Below are positions 18,634-26,761 of a DNA stretch of 64,000 nt, one piece after another (within the stretch, counting starts at the first letter, position 1; the number at the start of each line of letters is the position of its first letter). Origin of the DNA: Streptosporangium amethystogenes (lineage in GTDB: Bacteria; Actinomycetota; Actinomycetes; Streptosporangiales; Streptosporangiaceae); NCBI RefSeq assembly GCF_000721075.1, contig NZ_JOEQ01000001.1:334235-398234 (forward strand). The letters are read 5' to 3'. Below the pieces are notes generated by a model. It was given only the letters and a program-made list of their open reading frames with translations. It made no database searches and was not told the DNA's origin. The translations under genes were made by a program, and so were the position numbers.

Positions 18634-19383
18634 ATGGGTCTTCTGGACGGCAAGGTCGCGCTGGTCACCGGTGGCGCCAGGGGCATGGGCGAGTCCCATG
18701 TACGGCTGTTCCTGCAGGAGGGGGCGCGGGTCGTCTTCGGCGACGTGCTCGACGAGGAGGGCAAGGCGCTCGCGGAGGAGACCGGGGCGCTCTTCGTCCA
18801 CCAGGACGTGACCAGGCCCGGGGACTGGCAGCGCGCGGTCGGTGCCGCCGTCGACACCTATGGCAAGCTCGATGTGCTGGTCAACAATGCCGGAATCCTG
18901 AAATTTCGTCGGATCGAGGATATGGCGCTGGAGGAGTTCGAGCGCGTCCTCGACGTCAACCTCAAGGGGACCTGGCTCGGCGTCAAGTCCGTGATCGAGC
19001 CGATGAGGGCCGCCGGGCGGGGCTCGATCGTGAACATCTCCTCGGTCGAGGGCTTCATCGGCGCCGAGGGCATGTCCGCCTACTCCGCCTCCAAGTTCGG
19101 CGTACGCGGGGTGACCAAGGCCGCGGCCCGCGAGCTCGCCCAGTTCAAGATCCGGGTGAACTCCGTGCACCCCGGCGCGATCAACACCTCCATGGTGCTG
19201 GATCCGGAGATCATCGCCAAGGTGGACGCGGAGGCGTTCATGAAGTCCATGGTCATCAAGCGTTTCGCCAAGCCTGTCGAGGTGTCCCACGTGGTGGCCT
19301 TCCTCTCCTCCGACCGGGCGAGCTACTGCACCGGCAGCGAGTTCACGGTGGACGGCGGCCTGCTGACCGGCGCGGGCTACTGA
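18634..19383 (+). CDS. Short-chain dehydrogenase/reductase (hydroxysteroid dehydrogenase-like)
   Basis: A 249-residue classical SDR. The cofactor loop TGGARGMG is at 12-19, an aspartate after strand 2 (GDV) favours NAD, NNAG lies near residue 87, and the catalytic S-Y-K are in NISSVEG and YSASK. Overall it resembles 3-alpha/20-beta-hydroxysteroid dehydrogenases, but such resemblance is broad and does not prove a steroid substrate. GAGGAG lies just before the ATG and overlaps the end of the preceding gene. It is last in the operon from 14094. A 128-bp gap without a clear terminator separates it from the LuxR gene. Confidence 0.92.
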   Translation: MGLLDGKVALVTGGARGMGESHVRLFLQEGARVVFGDVLDEEGKALAEETGALFVHQDVTRPGDWQRAVGAAVDTYGKLDVLVNNAGILKFRRIEDMALEEFERVLDVNLKGTWLGVKSVIEPMRAAGRGSIVNISSVEGFIGAEGMSAYSASKFGVRGVTKAAARELAQFKIRVNSVHPGAINTSMVLDPEIIAKVDAEAFMKSMVIKRFAKPVEVSHVVAFLSSDRASYCTGSEFTVDGGLLTGAGY

Positions 19384-19467
19384 TCCACCGGCGCCCATCC
19401 GGTCGCGGTCACGGCGCGTACGGGGGCGAACCCCCCTGCGCATAGTGTGGATGGTGCCGGTCGGACC

Positions 19468-19485
19468 CGAACCTGTGACGGTTCG
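19468..19485. promoter_or_regulatory. Inverted repeat before LuxR-type gene
   Basis: CGAACC and GGTTCG around a 6-bp centre, 26 bp before the ATG at 19512. It could be an operator or a small hairpin in the leader. Confidence 0.35.
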
Positions 19486-19511
19486 CCTGCCGAGGCCGGC
19501 GTGAGGCGCTG

Positions 19512-21902
19512 ATGGATGAGGTGGCACCGGCCACCCCGAAACGGTGGCAGACAGTGGGGCTGCCACCCGAGGTGACCAGTTTCGTAGGACGTCGGCATGA
19601 GGTGGCCGAGGTCAAGCGCCTGCTGTCCAGAGCCCGCGTGGTGACCCTCACCGGCCCCGGCGGCGTCGGCAAGACCCGGCTGGCCCTGCGCGTCGCGGCC
19701 GACGTCCAGCGGGCCTTTCCCGACGGGGTGTGGCTGGTCGAGCTCGCCGGGCTGAAGGACCCCGAACTGCTCGGCACGACGGTGAGCGAGGCCCTGGCGA
19801 TCATGGACACCTCGCCCAGTCCTCCGGTGGAGGTGGTCGCCGAGCACCTCAGGAAGAAGCGCGCGCTGCTGATCCTCGACAACTGCGAGCACCTCCTGCG
19901 GGACTGCGCCGTGCTGGTGGAGATCCTGGTGCGTTCGGCCCCCGCCCTGCGGATCCTCACCACCAGCCGGCAGGCGCTGGGCATCTCCGCCGAGCAGACG
20001 CTGGCCGTGCCGACGCTGCCGCTGCCGCCGCCGGCCTCCGGCTCCGACCGTCCGAGGCTGCCGGCCGAACCCGCCACCCAGGCCGAGGCGGTACGGCTGT
20101 TCGCCGAGCGGGCCTGCGCCGTCCTATCGGATTTCACGGTCACCGAGGCCAACCGGGCCGCCGTGGAGCAGATCTGCCGCAGGCTGGACGGTATCCCGCT
20201 GGCGATCGAGCTGGCGGCCGCACGGTTGCGGGCGCTCTCTCCCGAGGAACTGCTGGCCAGGCTGGACGACCGGTTCCGGCTGCTCACCGGTGGTTCGCCC
20301 ACGACGCTGCCCCGCCAGCAGACGTTGCGCGCGCTGATCGACTGGAGCTACGCCCTCTGCACGCAGAAGGAGCAGCTGCTGTGGGCGCGCGTCTCGGTGT
20401 TCGCCGACGGCCTGGACCTTGAGGCGGCCGAGGCAGTCTGCTCGGGGGACGGCATCGATCGCGAGGAGGTGATCGACCTGGTGATCGGGCTGGTGGGCAA
20501 GTCCGTCCTGATCAAGGAGGATTCCCCCGCCGCCCCCTCGGTGACCCGCTACCGGCTGCTGGAGACGATCCGGCAGTACGGCCGGGAGCGGCTCGTGGAC
20601 CTGGGTCAGGAGACCGCGCTCCGGCGGCTGCACCGCGACCACTACCGGCGGCTGTCCGCAAAGGCGTACGCGCAGCGGTTCGGCCCTTTCCAGGTGGCCT
20701 GGTTCGGCAGGTTGAACCTCGAACACGCCAACCTGCGCACCGCGCTGGAGTACTGCTTCACCGACCCCGGGGGGGTCCCCATCGCCCTGGGCATGGCCAC
20801 CGACCTGCTCTACCACTGGATCACGAGCCACTACCTCAGCGAGGGCCGTCACTGGCTGGACCGGAGCCTGCCGGCGGTCACCGAACCCGACGAGATTCGG
20901 GGCCGCGCGCTGTGGTCCAACAGCTGGCTGGCCATCATCCAGGCCGACGTCACCGCCGCCGCGGCGATGCTGGAGGAGGCCCGGGCGCTGGGAGACCGGC
21001 CCGGGAACGAGCCGATCCTGGGCTATGTCGCGCTCTACTCGGGGATGATCGCCATGTCCCGGGGGGACATCGGAGCCGCGATCGAGCTCTACCGGGAGGC
21101 GGCGGCGCGGCACCGCGCCGACGACGACCCGACGGGCCTGGCCCTGACGCTCATCCGGCTCTGCCTCGCCCACTCCTTCCTGGGCGACTGGGAGAATTCC
21201 GTCTCCGCGGGCGAGGAGTGCCTCACGCTCTGCGAAGCCCACGGGGAGGGCTGGCACCGGGCCTACGCGATGATGGCGCTCGGCATCGGGGTCTGGTCCC
21301 GGGGCGACGCCCGGCGCGCGACCGAGCTGGAGAAGGAGAGCCTGAGGTTCAACCGCTCGCTCGACGATCTGCTGGGCCTCGGCGTCAACCTGGAGGTGCT
21401 GGCCTGGATCGCCGCCGCGGAGGGGGACCACCGGCGGGCGGCCGTACTGCTGGGGATCCTGGAGACGATCTGGCAGGCGGTCGGGGCACCGATGTCCGGG
21501 TTCGGACACCTCACGCACTACCACGACGAGTGCGAGGCCCGTACGCGTGAGGCCCTCGGGAAAGTGGCCTTCGACGCGACCGTCAGGCGGGGCGCGAGGC
21601 TGTCCTGCGACGAGGCGCTGGCCTTCGCCCTGGACGAGGGCGCTCGCTCAGGCGGGCATCCCGGCAGGGCCGAGCCGTCGCCGTCCCCGCTGACCCGCAG
21701 GGAGACCGAGATCGCCCAGCTCGTCGCCCGGGGACTGAGCAACAAGGAGATCGCGGCCTCGCTGACGATCGCCCAGCGCACCGCGGAGGGTCATGTCGAG
21801 CACATCATGACCAAACTGGGCTTCCACTCCCGGGCCCAGATCGCCGTCTGGATCGGCGAGCGCAACCGGGACACGGACGAGAACCGCCCCTCCGGCACCT
21901 GA
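19512..21902 (+). CDS. LuxR-family regulator with N-terminal NTPase domain
   Basis: A 796-residue STAND/LAL-like transcription factor. The N-terminal NTPase has Walker A GPGGVGKT at 48-55 and a Walker B-like LLILDNCEH near 118. A long helical middle part (about 390-720) with TPR-like pairs follows, for example GYVALYSGMIAMSRGDIGAA. The C-terminal LuxR helix-turn-helix is PLTRRETEIAQLVARGLSNK onwards, about 728-785. Signal binding and nucleotide turnover are thought to release the DNA-binding domain in such proteins. It follows the regulon operon and could regulate it, but no operator of the CCAAGC type lies in front. Target genes are unknown. Confidence 0.93.
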   Translation: MDEVAPATPKRWQTVGLPPEVTSFVGRRHEVAEVKRLLSRARVVTLTGPGGVGKTRLALRVAADVQRAFPDGVWLVELAGLKDPELLGTTVSEALAIMDTSPSPPVEVVAEHLRKKRALLILDNCEHLLRDCAVLVEILVRSAPALRILTTSRQALGISAEQTLAVPTLPLPPPASGSDRPRLPAEPATQAEAVRLFAERACAVLSDFTVTEANRAAVEQICRRLDGIPLAIELAAARLRALSPEELLARLDDRFRLLTGGSPTTLPRQQTLRALIDWSYALCTQKEQLLWARVSVFADGLDLEAAEAVCSGDGIDREEVIDLVIGLVGKSVLIKEDSPAAPSVTRYRLLETIRQYGRERLVDLGQETALRRLHRDHYRRLSAKAYAQRFGPFQVAWFGRLNLEHANLRTALEYCFTDPGGVPIALGMATDLLYHWITSHYLSEGRHWLDRSLPAVTEPDEIRGRALWSNSWLAIIQADVTAAAAMLEEARALGDRPGNEPILGYVALYSGMIAMSRGDIGAAIELYREAAARHRADDDPTGLALTLIRLCLAHSFLGDWENSVSAGEECLTLCEAHGEGWHRAYAMMALGIGVWSRGDARRATELEKESLRFNRSLDDLLGLGVNLEVLAWIAAAEGDHRRAAVLLGILETIWQAVGAPMSGFGHLTHYHDECEARTREALGKVAFDATVRRGARLSCDEALAFALDEGARSGGHPGRAEPSPSPLTRRETEIAQLVARGLSNKEIAASLTIAQRTAEGHVEHIMTKLGFHSRAQIAVWIGERNRDTDENRPSGT

Positions 21903-21921
21903 CGGGAGGAGGGAAGGGGGA

Positions 21922-21962
21922 CGCCGGAGCCGACGAGTGCGGCGATCTCGTCGGCTCCGGCG
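21922..21962. terminator. Hairpin terminator
   Basis: A perfect 16-bp stem whose left arm begins CGCCGGAGCCGACGAG, with a 9-nt loop, 20 bp after the LuxR-type stop. It also faces the convergent anti-sigma-like gene. Confidence 0.85.
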
Positions 21963-22065
21963 GACGGCGGAGGGCGAGTCAGGGAACTCGGCCTCCGCTC
22001 TTCGGAGGTGGTATGTGGGTCCGGCTCCCGGCGGGGGTCGACCGGCGTATATGGCGGACCCGCGG

Positions 22066-22614
22066 TCAGCGCTCGGCGGCGGCGTACGCGGGGAGCTCGA
22101 ACCAGACGGCCTTGCCCGCACAGGTGCGGTCGCTACCCCAGCAGCAGGAGAGCAGGTCGAGCAGGTACAGCCCGCGGCCCCGCTCGTCGTCCTCGCGCGC
22201 CTGGCACACCTGGATCGGGGAGGGGTCGGGGTCCGTGTCCTCGACCTCGCAGCGCAGCAGGCCGTCCTCCAAGGAGAGGGCGAGCCTGATGGTCCCCCGC
22301 GAGTGGCGCAGCGCGTTGGTGACCAGCTCGCTGACGAGCAGCTCGGCGACCGTGCTGTGTTCCTCCCGCAGCCCCCAGTCCGCCAGGCAGGCGCGGGTCA
22401 TCCGGCGTGCCCGGGGTACGGATGACGACTCGGGCGTGAGGGAGAACGACGTCTCCTTCACGTCCGGCCTCTCGGGGCGGGGGGCCGTGGACGCCACCTC
22501 CGCAGGGTGTGGCTCGCGCACGCGGCCGTCGCCGACGGCGACCGGCCACGGCTGGGTGACCTGCTGGAGTGGCGCGCCCGGTCCCTGGTCGGTGGGAACG
22601 CGGACCGGACTCAT
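22066..22614 (-). CDS. Anti-sigma-factor-type ATP-binding protein (RsbW-like)
   Basis: A 182-residue protein ending in a HATPase_c_2 domain of the serine-kinase anti-sigma type. The N box is ELVTNALRHSRG, followed by VEDTDPDP and GRGLYLLDLL, which stand for the G1 and G2 boxes. About 55 residues at the N-terminus are proline-rich and look disordered. Many such actinobacterial proteins regulate sigma factors or anti-anti-sigma proteins by phosphorylation, but no sigma factor is adjacent. The ATG at 22614 overlaps the stop of the DUF5999 gene (ATGA), so the two are coupled. Confidence 0.85.
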   Translation of the reverse strand: MSPVRVPTDQGPGAPLQQVTQPWPVAVGDGRVREPHPAEVASTAPRPERPDVKETSFSLTPESSSVPRARRMTRACLADWGLREEHSTVAELLVSELVTNALRHSRGTIRLALSLEDGLLRCEVEDTDPDPSPIQVCQAREDDERGRGLYLLDLLSCCWGSDRTCAGKAVWFELPAYAAAER

Positions 22615-22820
22615 GCCGCCTGCCTCATCGGAACGCGGTGGGCGGACATGTCGTGGACGGGAGTGCTCCGCCCGTCCGGCAGGAGCGCTCCGGTGTCATC
22701 GAAGACCACGACGCCGTTGCAGAGCAGACCCCACCCCTGCTCGGGGTGGAAGGCCACGAGGGACGCGGCTTCGTGATCGGGGGCGCTTGCGAGAGGGCAT
22801 CGCGGCTGGTGCTGACACAT
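22611..22820 (-). CDS. Small DUF5999-like protein
   Basis: A 69-residue protein starting MCQHQPRCP and containing HPEQGWGLLCNGVVVFDDTG. This matches my memory of the DUF5999 family in streptomycetes, where it often sits next to an anti-sigma-type ATPase. Cysteines and histidines at the start (C2, H4, C8) might bind a metal. The chosen start is the ATG at 22820; the frame is open to 22928 but crosses the AT-rich promoter. Function is unknown. Together with the downstream ATPase it forms a two-gene operon. Confidence 0.75.
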   Translation of the reverse strand: MCQHQPRCPLASAPDHEAASLVAFHPEQGWGLLCNGVVVFDDTGALLPDGRSTPVHDMSAHRVPMRQAA

Positions 22821-23297
22821 GGCTCGTACCTTTGATCCTTCATTGGTTGCAGTTGAGCCTTCGATGTGACGAGCATCCCTCAGCAGCGATCCCGTCATAT
22901 CGGGATAAATACCTATATCCATACCCATTTCGCCGATGGTAAAGAGGACGGCCCTCGGCAGGGGGGATGGTCAACGGGACCGATCCGAGCGGAGACAGGC
23001 GCTCCCGGCTCCGGTTGCGGCCGCCCCGTAGATCTTTTCGCCGAACGGTCTGCCCGCGAAAGATCGCACGAAAGCCCGCTGACGTCGCCTTTTGTCTAGA
23101 TATATGACTTCGAGTGACTTTGCGCGCACTTTAGACTGTCGTGACCTATCCTTGAGGCCGGGTAACCTCCCTCGTCACGGAAGACAACCGGCCAGTGGTG
23201 CCGCCGCACGCGTCCCACCCGTCCCTCGGGAAGCTCGCGTGAACGCGCCGTCGCTCAACCCCGTCTCCCGGTGGCCAGGTCGCGAGGCGGAGCGACC
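22821..23297. other. Divergent promoter region with inverted repeat
   Basis: Separates the DUF5999/ATPase operon from the CHAP gene. ATCCCG-TCATAT-CGGGAT at 22889-22906, next to AT-rich ATAAATACCTATATCC, is a candidate operator and promoter for the minus-strand operon. Around 23090-23160 another AT-rich stretch (TTTGTCTAGATATATGAC) probably promotes the CHAP gene. GGCCGG at 23156 can pair with CCGGCC at 23188 in its leader of roughly 150-200 nt. No riboswitch class is recognised with confidence. Confidence 0.5.
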
Positions 23298-24875
23298 ATG
23301 CCCGCACGGCCGCCGGGGGTCCCCCTGAAACCTCATATGACCCCTGAGATGCAGAAGTTCATCAAGCTGCTGGAGAGCCAGCTCGGATACTCCGAGAAGA
23401 GCGGCGGCTACACCAAGTTCGGCGACTGGTACGGCAGGACCGTCGAGTTCGACGCCGACTACACCGCCGCCCCCTGGTGCGACATGTACCTCTCCTGGGC
23501 GGCCGCCAAGCTGGGCTACCAGGAGTGGGTCGGCCAGTTCGCCTACACCGTCTACCACGCCCGGTGGTTTCGCCAGCAGGACGCCTGGGGCACCACTCCC
23601 AGGCCCGGGGCCATCGTCTTCTTCGACTGGAGCGGTTCGAAGAGGATCGACGGCATCGACCACGTGGGGATCGTCACCCGGGTCGAGGGGAACAGGATCC
23701 ACACGATCGAGGGCAACATCGACGGTGGGATCGCCAAGCGCAAGGAACGCGACACCGGCAAGGTCGTCGGCTACGGGTATCCGGAGAAGATCAAGGCCCG
23801 GCTGGACCGGGAGGCCACCGAGAAGCAGACGGTTCTCGATCCCGCCGCCACCACCACCGCCACCGCGGGTGGGGGCGGTGGCGGCGGCAACCTGGTGGCG
23901 GTCGATCCGGGACCCGACCTGCTCGCCCTGGTCCCCGCCCCCGTCCCCGCGAGAAAGACCCCGGAGTCCGCGGGCCCCGGCAAGGCCGGACAGGCCCCCG
24001 GGCACGCCACCGGGACAGCCGCCCGAAACGGCCGGGAGGCCACCTCGGGGAACCGCGGCGAGACCACCTCGGGAGATGACGGCGGGACCGTCTCGGGGAA
24101 CGGCGACGGGACCGCCACGTCGCGGCAGAGCGGCACCGCGAACACCTCGGACGGTGACCGGGCGGTCACCGGAACGCCCGGTCAGGCCCGGGTACCGGCC
24201 CCCGCCGGCCGTACCTCACCGGGCAAGCACGCCAAGGCCGCCACCGCCGACACCAGCGCGCTCGCCGTCTCGCCGACCGCCACCGTCCGTGATCTCACCG
24301 TGTATCCCCCGGAGCTCGGCACCCCCGCCGTGCTCGCGCCGGTGCTGCTCGCCGCGGTGGCGATCATCGCGCACACCAGGGCCAAGCAGTCGAGGGTACG
24401 GCTCGCCCTTGCCGCCGAGCGCACCGCGCCGGTCACCCCGTCCCGCAGGGCTCCGGGCCGCCGCCGCGCCGCCGGCCGGACCGGTACTCCCGGCCGTTCC
24501 AACGCGCCCTACCGGGGCAGGCGTCGTTTGCACGAGCGTCCCGTGGTGGAGTCGTCCACCTTCGTGCAGGACGCTCCGTTGCGTGGCCGCCGCCACCGCC
24601 GGGCCGACTCTGTGATCACCACCACCATCCCGGCCACCCCGGCCCATTCCGCCCACCCCGTCCGCTCCACCATGCCCGCTCACCTGGCCACCGGCCCGAG
24701 AACGGCCACCATCTCCGCCTCCCTCCCCATGGCCCGGAGCGGCCGGAGTGGTCAGGGCGGCCGGGGCGGTCCTGCCACCTCGGCCGGCTCCCTCACCTCA
24801 TCCGCCGAACCAGGCGACGTCCTGGTGCACAGCGGCTACCGGGGACGCCGCCGCAGGACAGGGGTGCCGGCCTAG
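23298..24875 (+). CDS. CHAP-domain protein with disordered linker, C-terminal membrane segment and basic tail
   Basis: A 525-residue protein. The N-terminal CHAP amidase/endopeptidase domain (about residues 14-160) has the catalytic cysteine in APWCDMYLSW and the histidine in DGIDHVGIV. A Gly/Ser/Thr-rich linker with repeated TSGNRGETTSGDDGG-like units follows, then one hydrophobic segment near 335-355 (LAPVLLAAVAIIAHT) and an arginine-rich tail of about 160 residues. No signal peptide precedes the enzyme domain. The N-terminus could be exported by another route, with the helix acting as a reverse anchor; this is inference. Start ATG 23298 has GGAG close by; GTG 23271 and ATG 23337 are alternatives. 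It may remodel peptidoglycan. Confidence 0.82.
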   Translation: MPARPPGVPLKPHMTPEMQKFIKLLESQLGYSEKSGGYTKFGDWYGRTVEFDADYTAAPWCDMYLSWAAAKLGYQEWVGQFAYTVYHARWFRQQDAWGTTPRPGAIVFFDWSGSKRIDGIDHVGIVTRVEGNRIHTIEGNIDGGIAKRKERDTGKVVGYGYPEKIKARLDREATEKQTVLDPAATTTATAGGGGGGGNLVAVDPGPDLLALVPAPVPARKTPESAGPGKAGQAPGHATGTAARNGREATSGNRGETTSGDDGGTVSGNGDGTATSRQSGTANTSDGDRAVTGTPGQARVPAPAGRTSPGKHAKAATADTSALAVSPTATVRDLTVYPPELGTPAVLAPVLLAAVAIIAHTRAKQSRVRLALAAERTAPVTPSRRAPGRRRAAGRTGTPGRSNAPYRGRRRLHERPVVESSTFVQDAPLRGRRHRRADSVITTTIPATPAHSAHPVRSTMPAHLATGPRTATISASLPMARSGRSGQGGRGGPATSAGSLTSSAEPGDVLVHSGYRGRRRRTGVPA

Positions 24876-24888
24876 GGACCCGACGAAT

Positions 24889-25710
24889 CTAGAAATGATC
24901 GGCGGCGAAGGCGGCCAGCGCGGCCACGGCGTCGCGGCTGCGTCGCCAGGGGCGGACGATCATGCGGTCCACGCCGAGCCTCTCCCAGCGCGGGATCTCG
25001 GCGGGGCCGCCGAGCTCGTAGGCGTGCACGGTCACCGAGAAGGGGCGGTCGTCGCGGAGCGCGGCGAGCCTGTCGAGCTGCGGGCGGATCGTCTCCAGGG
25101 AGTGCGGCATGCTGATCCAGCCGTCGCAGAGCCGGGCGGCCCGCCGCAGGGCCGCGCCCGACTCGCCCCCGGCGAGGATCGGCAGCCGGTCCTGGACCGG
25201 TTTGGGCTCGAACGCGACCTCGGGGAAGTGGTGGAAACGGCCCGCGTGCGCGACGACCGGCTCAGACCAGAGTCGCCGGGTCACCTCGATCGCCTCGTCC
25301 AGGCGTGGGCCCCGGGTCGCGAAGTCCACCCCGGCCGCCAGCCACTCCCCCTCGTACCAACCGGCACCGACCCCGCAGATCGCCCGCCCTCCCGAGACCC
25401 TGTCCAGGGTGGCGAAGGCGCGGGCGGAGACGAAGGGATGCCGCAGCGCGTAGAGGTGCACGGCGGTGCCGAGCCGTACCCGCGAGGTCAGCCCGGCCAG
25501 CCAGCACAGGTAGGCGGGGGCGTCGAAGAGCGGGGTGACCGGGGAGATGCCCGGCCTGTCGGTTCCCGGATAGACGGCCAGCGACAGGTCGGTGGTGAAC
25601 ACCAGGTGCTCGGGCAGCCAGACCGACTCGAACCCCAGCTCGTCGGCGGCGACCGCGACGTCCCGCCACGCGTCCGGATGGATCAGCCCCAGCGGGACCC
25701 CGAACCTCAC
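24889..25710 (-). CDS. LLM-class oxidoreductase (F420-type)
   Basis: A 273-residue luciferase-like protein. Family landmarks are GFESVWLPEHL near 26, SGGRAICGVGAGWYEGE near 106 and PKPVQDRLPILAGG near 170. The length and GVGAGW motif resemble F420-dependent members, but the cofactor is not proven. The GTG start has GAGGGGGG in front. It is the third gene of the minus-strand operon behind the two acyl-CoA dehydrogenases and operator e, separated from them by 52 bp. The convergent CHAP gene ends 13 bp away with no terminator between. Confidence 0.87.
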   Translation of the reverse strand: MRFGVPLGLIHPDAWRDVAVAADELGFESVWLPEHLVFTTDLSLAVYPGTDRPGISPVTPLFDAPAYLCWLAGLTSRVRLGTAVHLYALRHPFVSARAFATLDRVSGGRAICGVGAGWYEGEWLAAGVDFATRGPRLDEAIEVTRRLWSEPVVAHAGRFHHFPEVAFEPKPVQDRLPILAGGESGAALRRAARLCDGWISMPHSLETIRPQLDRLAALRDDRPFSVTVHAYELGGPAEIPRWERLGVDRMIVRPWRRSRDAVAALAAFAADHF

Positions 25711-25762
25711 AACGCCCCCCTCGATGGCCGGCCCCGCTCGTGGCCGGCCGGGACCTCCCGGC

Positions 25763-26761
25763 TCACGGCCACCTCACCGGTCCGGCGGAACCGAGGATCT
25801 CGGCTCTCAGCCGGGACCGGTGCAGGGCGGTGCCGCCGTAGGCGGCGGAGAGGGACCACACCCGGGCGAGCCACAGGTGCAGATCGAGTTCCTCGGTGTA
25901 GCCGATCGCGCCGTGTACCTGAAGCGCGGTCCTGGCGGCCAGCTCGGCGGCCTCTCCGGCGGCGGCCTTGGCCGCGGCGACGTCCCGGCCGGCGGTCGGC
26001 AGCCCCCTGTCCACCGCGAAGGCCGCGGCGTAGACCAGCGGCGCGGCGAACTCGACGGCCACCGCCACGTCGGCGAGCAGGTGCTTGACCGCCTGGAAGG
26101 ACCCGATCTGGACACCGAACTGCCTGCGGGTCAACGCGTGGCCGACGCTCGTCTCCAGCAGATGCCTGGCCGCCCCGACCAGCTGGGCGGCGACCGCCAC
26201 GGTGACCGCGCGGATCGCGGGGGCCACCGGGGCCGTGAGCCGAGTCACACCGTCGGATTCCGCGTCGGATTCCAGGTCGAAATCCACCGCGAACAGCCTT
26301 CTGCTCCGATCGACCCCCGACTGGGGCGTGAGCCGTGCCCGCCCTGGCGTCACCGCGTACGGGACGCCGTCGCGCTCGACGACCAGCAGGTCCGCCAGGT
26401 CCGCGTCGGGAGAGTAGACCTGGTCGCCGACGCGCACGCTCACCCGCAGCGAGCCCGCGGCGAGCTTGCCCAGCAGCGGGTCACCGGCGAGCAGCACGGG
26501 GGCCGCCACCGCCGTCTCGGCCACCGGACCGGGGAGTGCGACCCTGCCCGTCTCCTCGAAGGCGAGCACCGCGTCGAGGAGTCCCAGCCCGAGGCCGTCG
26601 TGTTCCTCGGGGACCAACAGCCCGAACAGTCCGATCTCGGCGAGCCGTGACCAGGCGGGGGTCCGCTCCGTCCGCGCGGCCCGAGCCGGGCAGTGCGCGG
26701 CGAGTACCTCCCTGACCGTGGCGGCCAGTGCGAGCTGGTCATCGGTGAAGGCGAAGTTCAT
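25763..26761 (-). CDS. Acyl-CoA dehydrogenase subunit (second of pair)
   Basis: A 332-residue flavoprotein-type acyl-CoA dehydrogenase. It is shorter than a standard enzyme because the middle beta domain is reduced. The C-terminal helix bundle holds RRQFGVQIGSFQAVKHLLAD and LQVHGAIGYTEELDLHL. Its ATG overlaps the stop of the neighbouring dehydrogenase gene (ATGA). In mycobacterial sterol catabolism such adjacent, divergent pairs form alpha2-beta2 enzymes for branched or polycyclic acyl-CoAs (the FadE28-FadE29 and FadE26-FadE27 cases). I infer the same here. The missing parts of one subunit would be completed by the other. Confidence 0.88.
   Translation of the reverse strand: MNFAFTDDQLALAATVREVLAAHCPARAARTERTPAWSRLAEIGLFGLLVPEEHDGLGLGLLDAVLAFEETGRVALPGPVAETAVAAPVLLAGDPLLGKLAAGSLRVSVRVGDQVYSPDADLADLLVVERDGVPYAVTPGRARLTPQSGVDRSRRLFAVDFDLESDAESDGVTRLTAPVAPAIRAVTVAVAAQLVGAARHLLETSVGHALTRRQFGVQIGSFQAVKHLLADVAVAVEFAAPLVYAAAFAVDRGLPTAGRDVAAAKAAAGEAAELAARTALQVHGAIGYTEELDLHLWLARVWSLSAAYGGTALHRSRLRAEILGSAGPVRWP

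Noticed and set aside
15822..18857. A 1011-codon minus-strand frame opposite the CoA-ligase genes
   Set aside because: Antisense shadow of the acyl-CoA synthetase and NDP-forming ligase; its composition is Arg/Gly/His-rich and without motifs.
23101..23297. Possible c-di-AMP (ydaO-type) riboswitch before the CHAP gene
   Set aside because: Wall-hydrolase context fits, but I could not match the conserved junction sequences; only a weak GGCCGG/CCGGCC pairing is seen.
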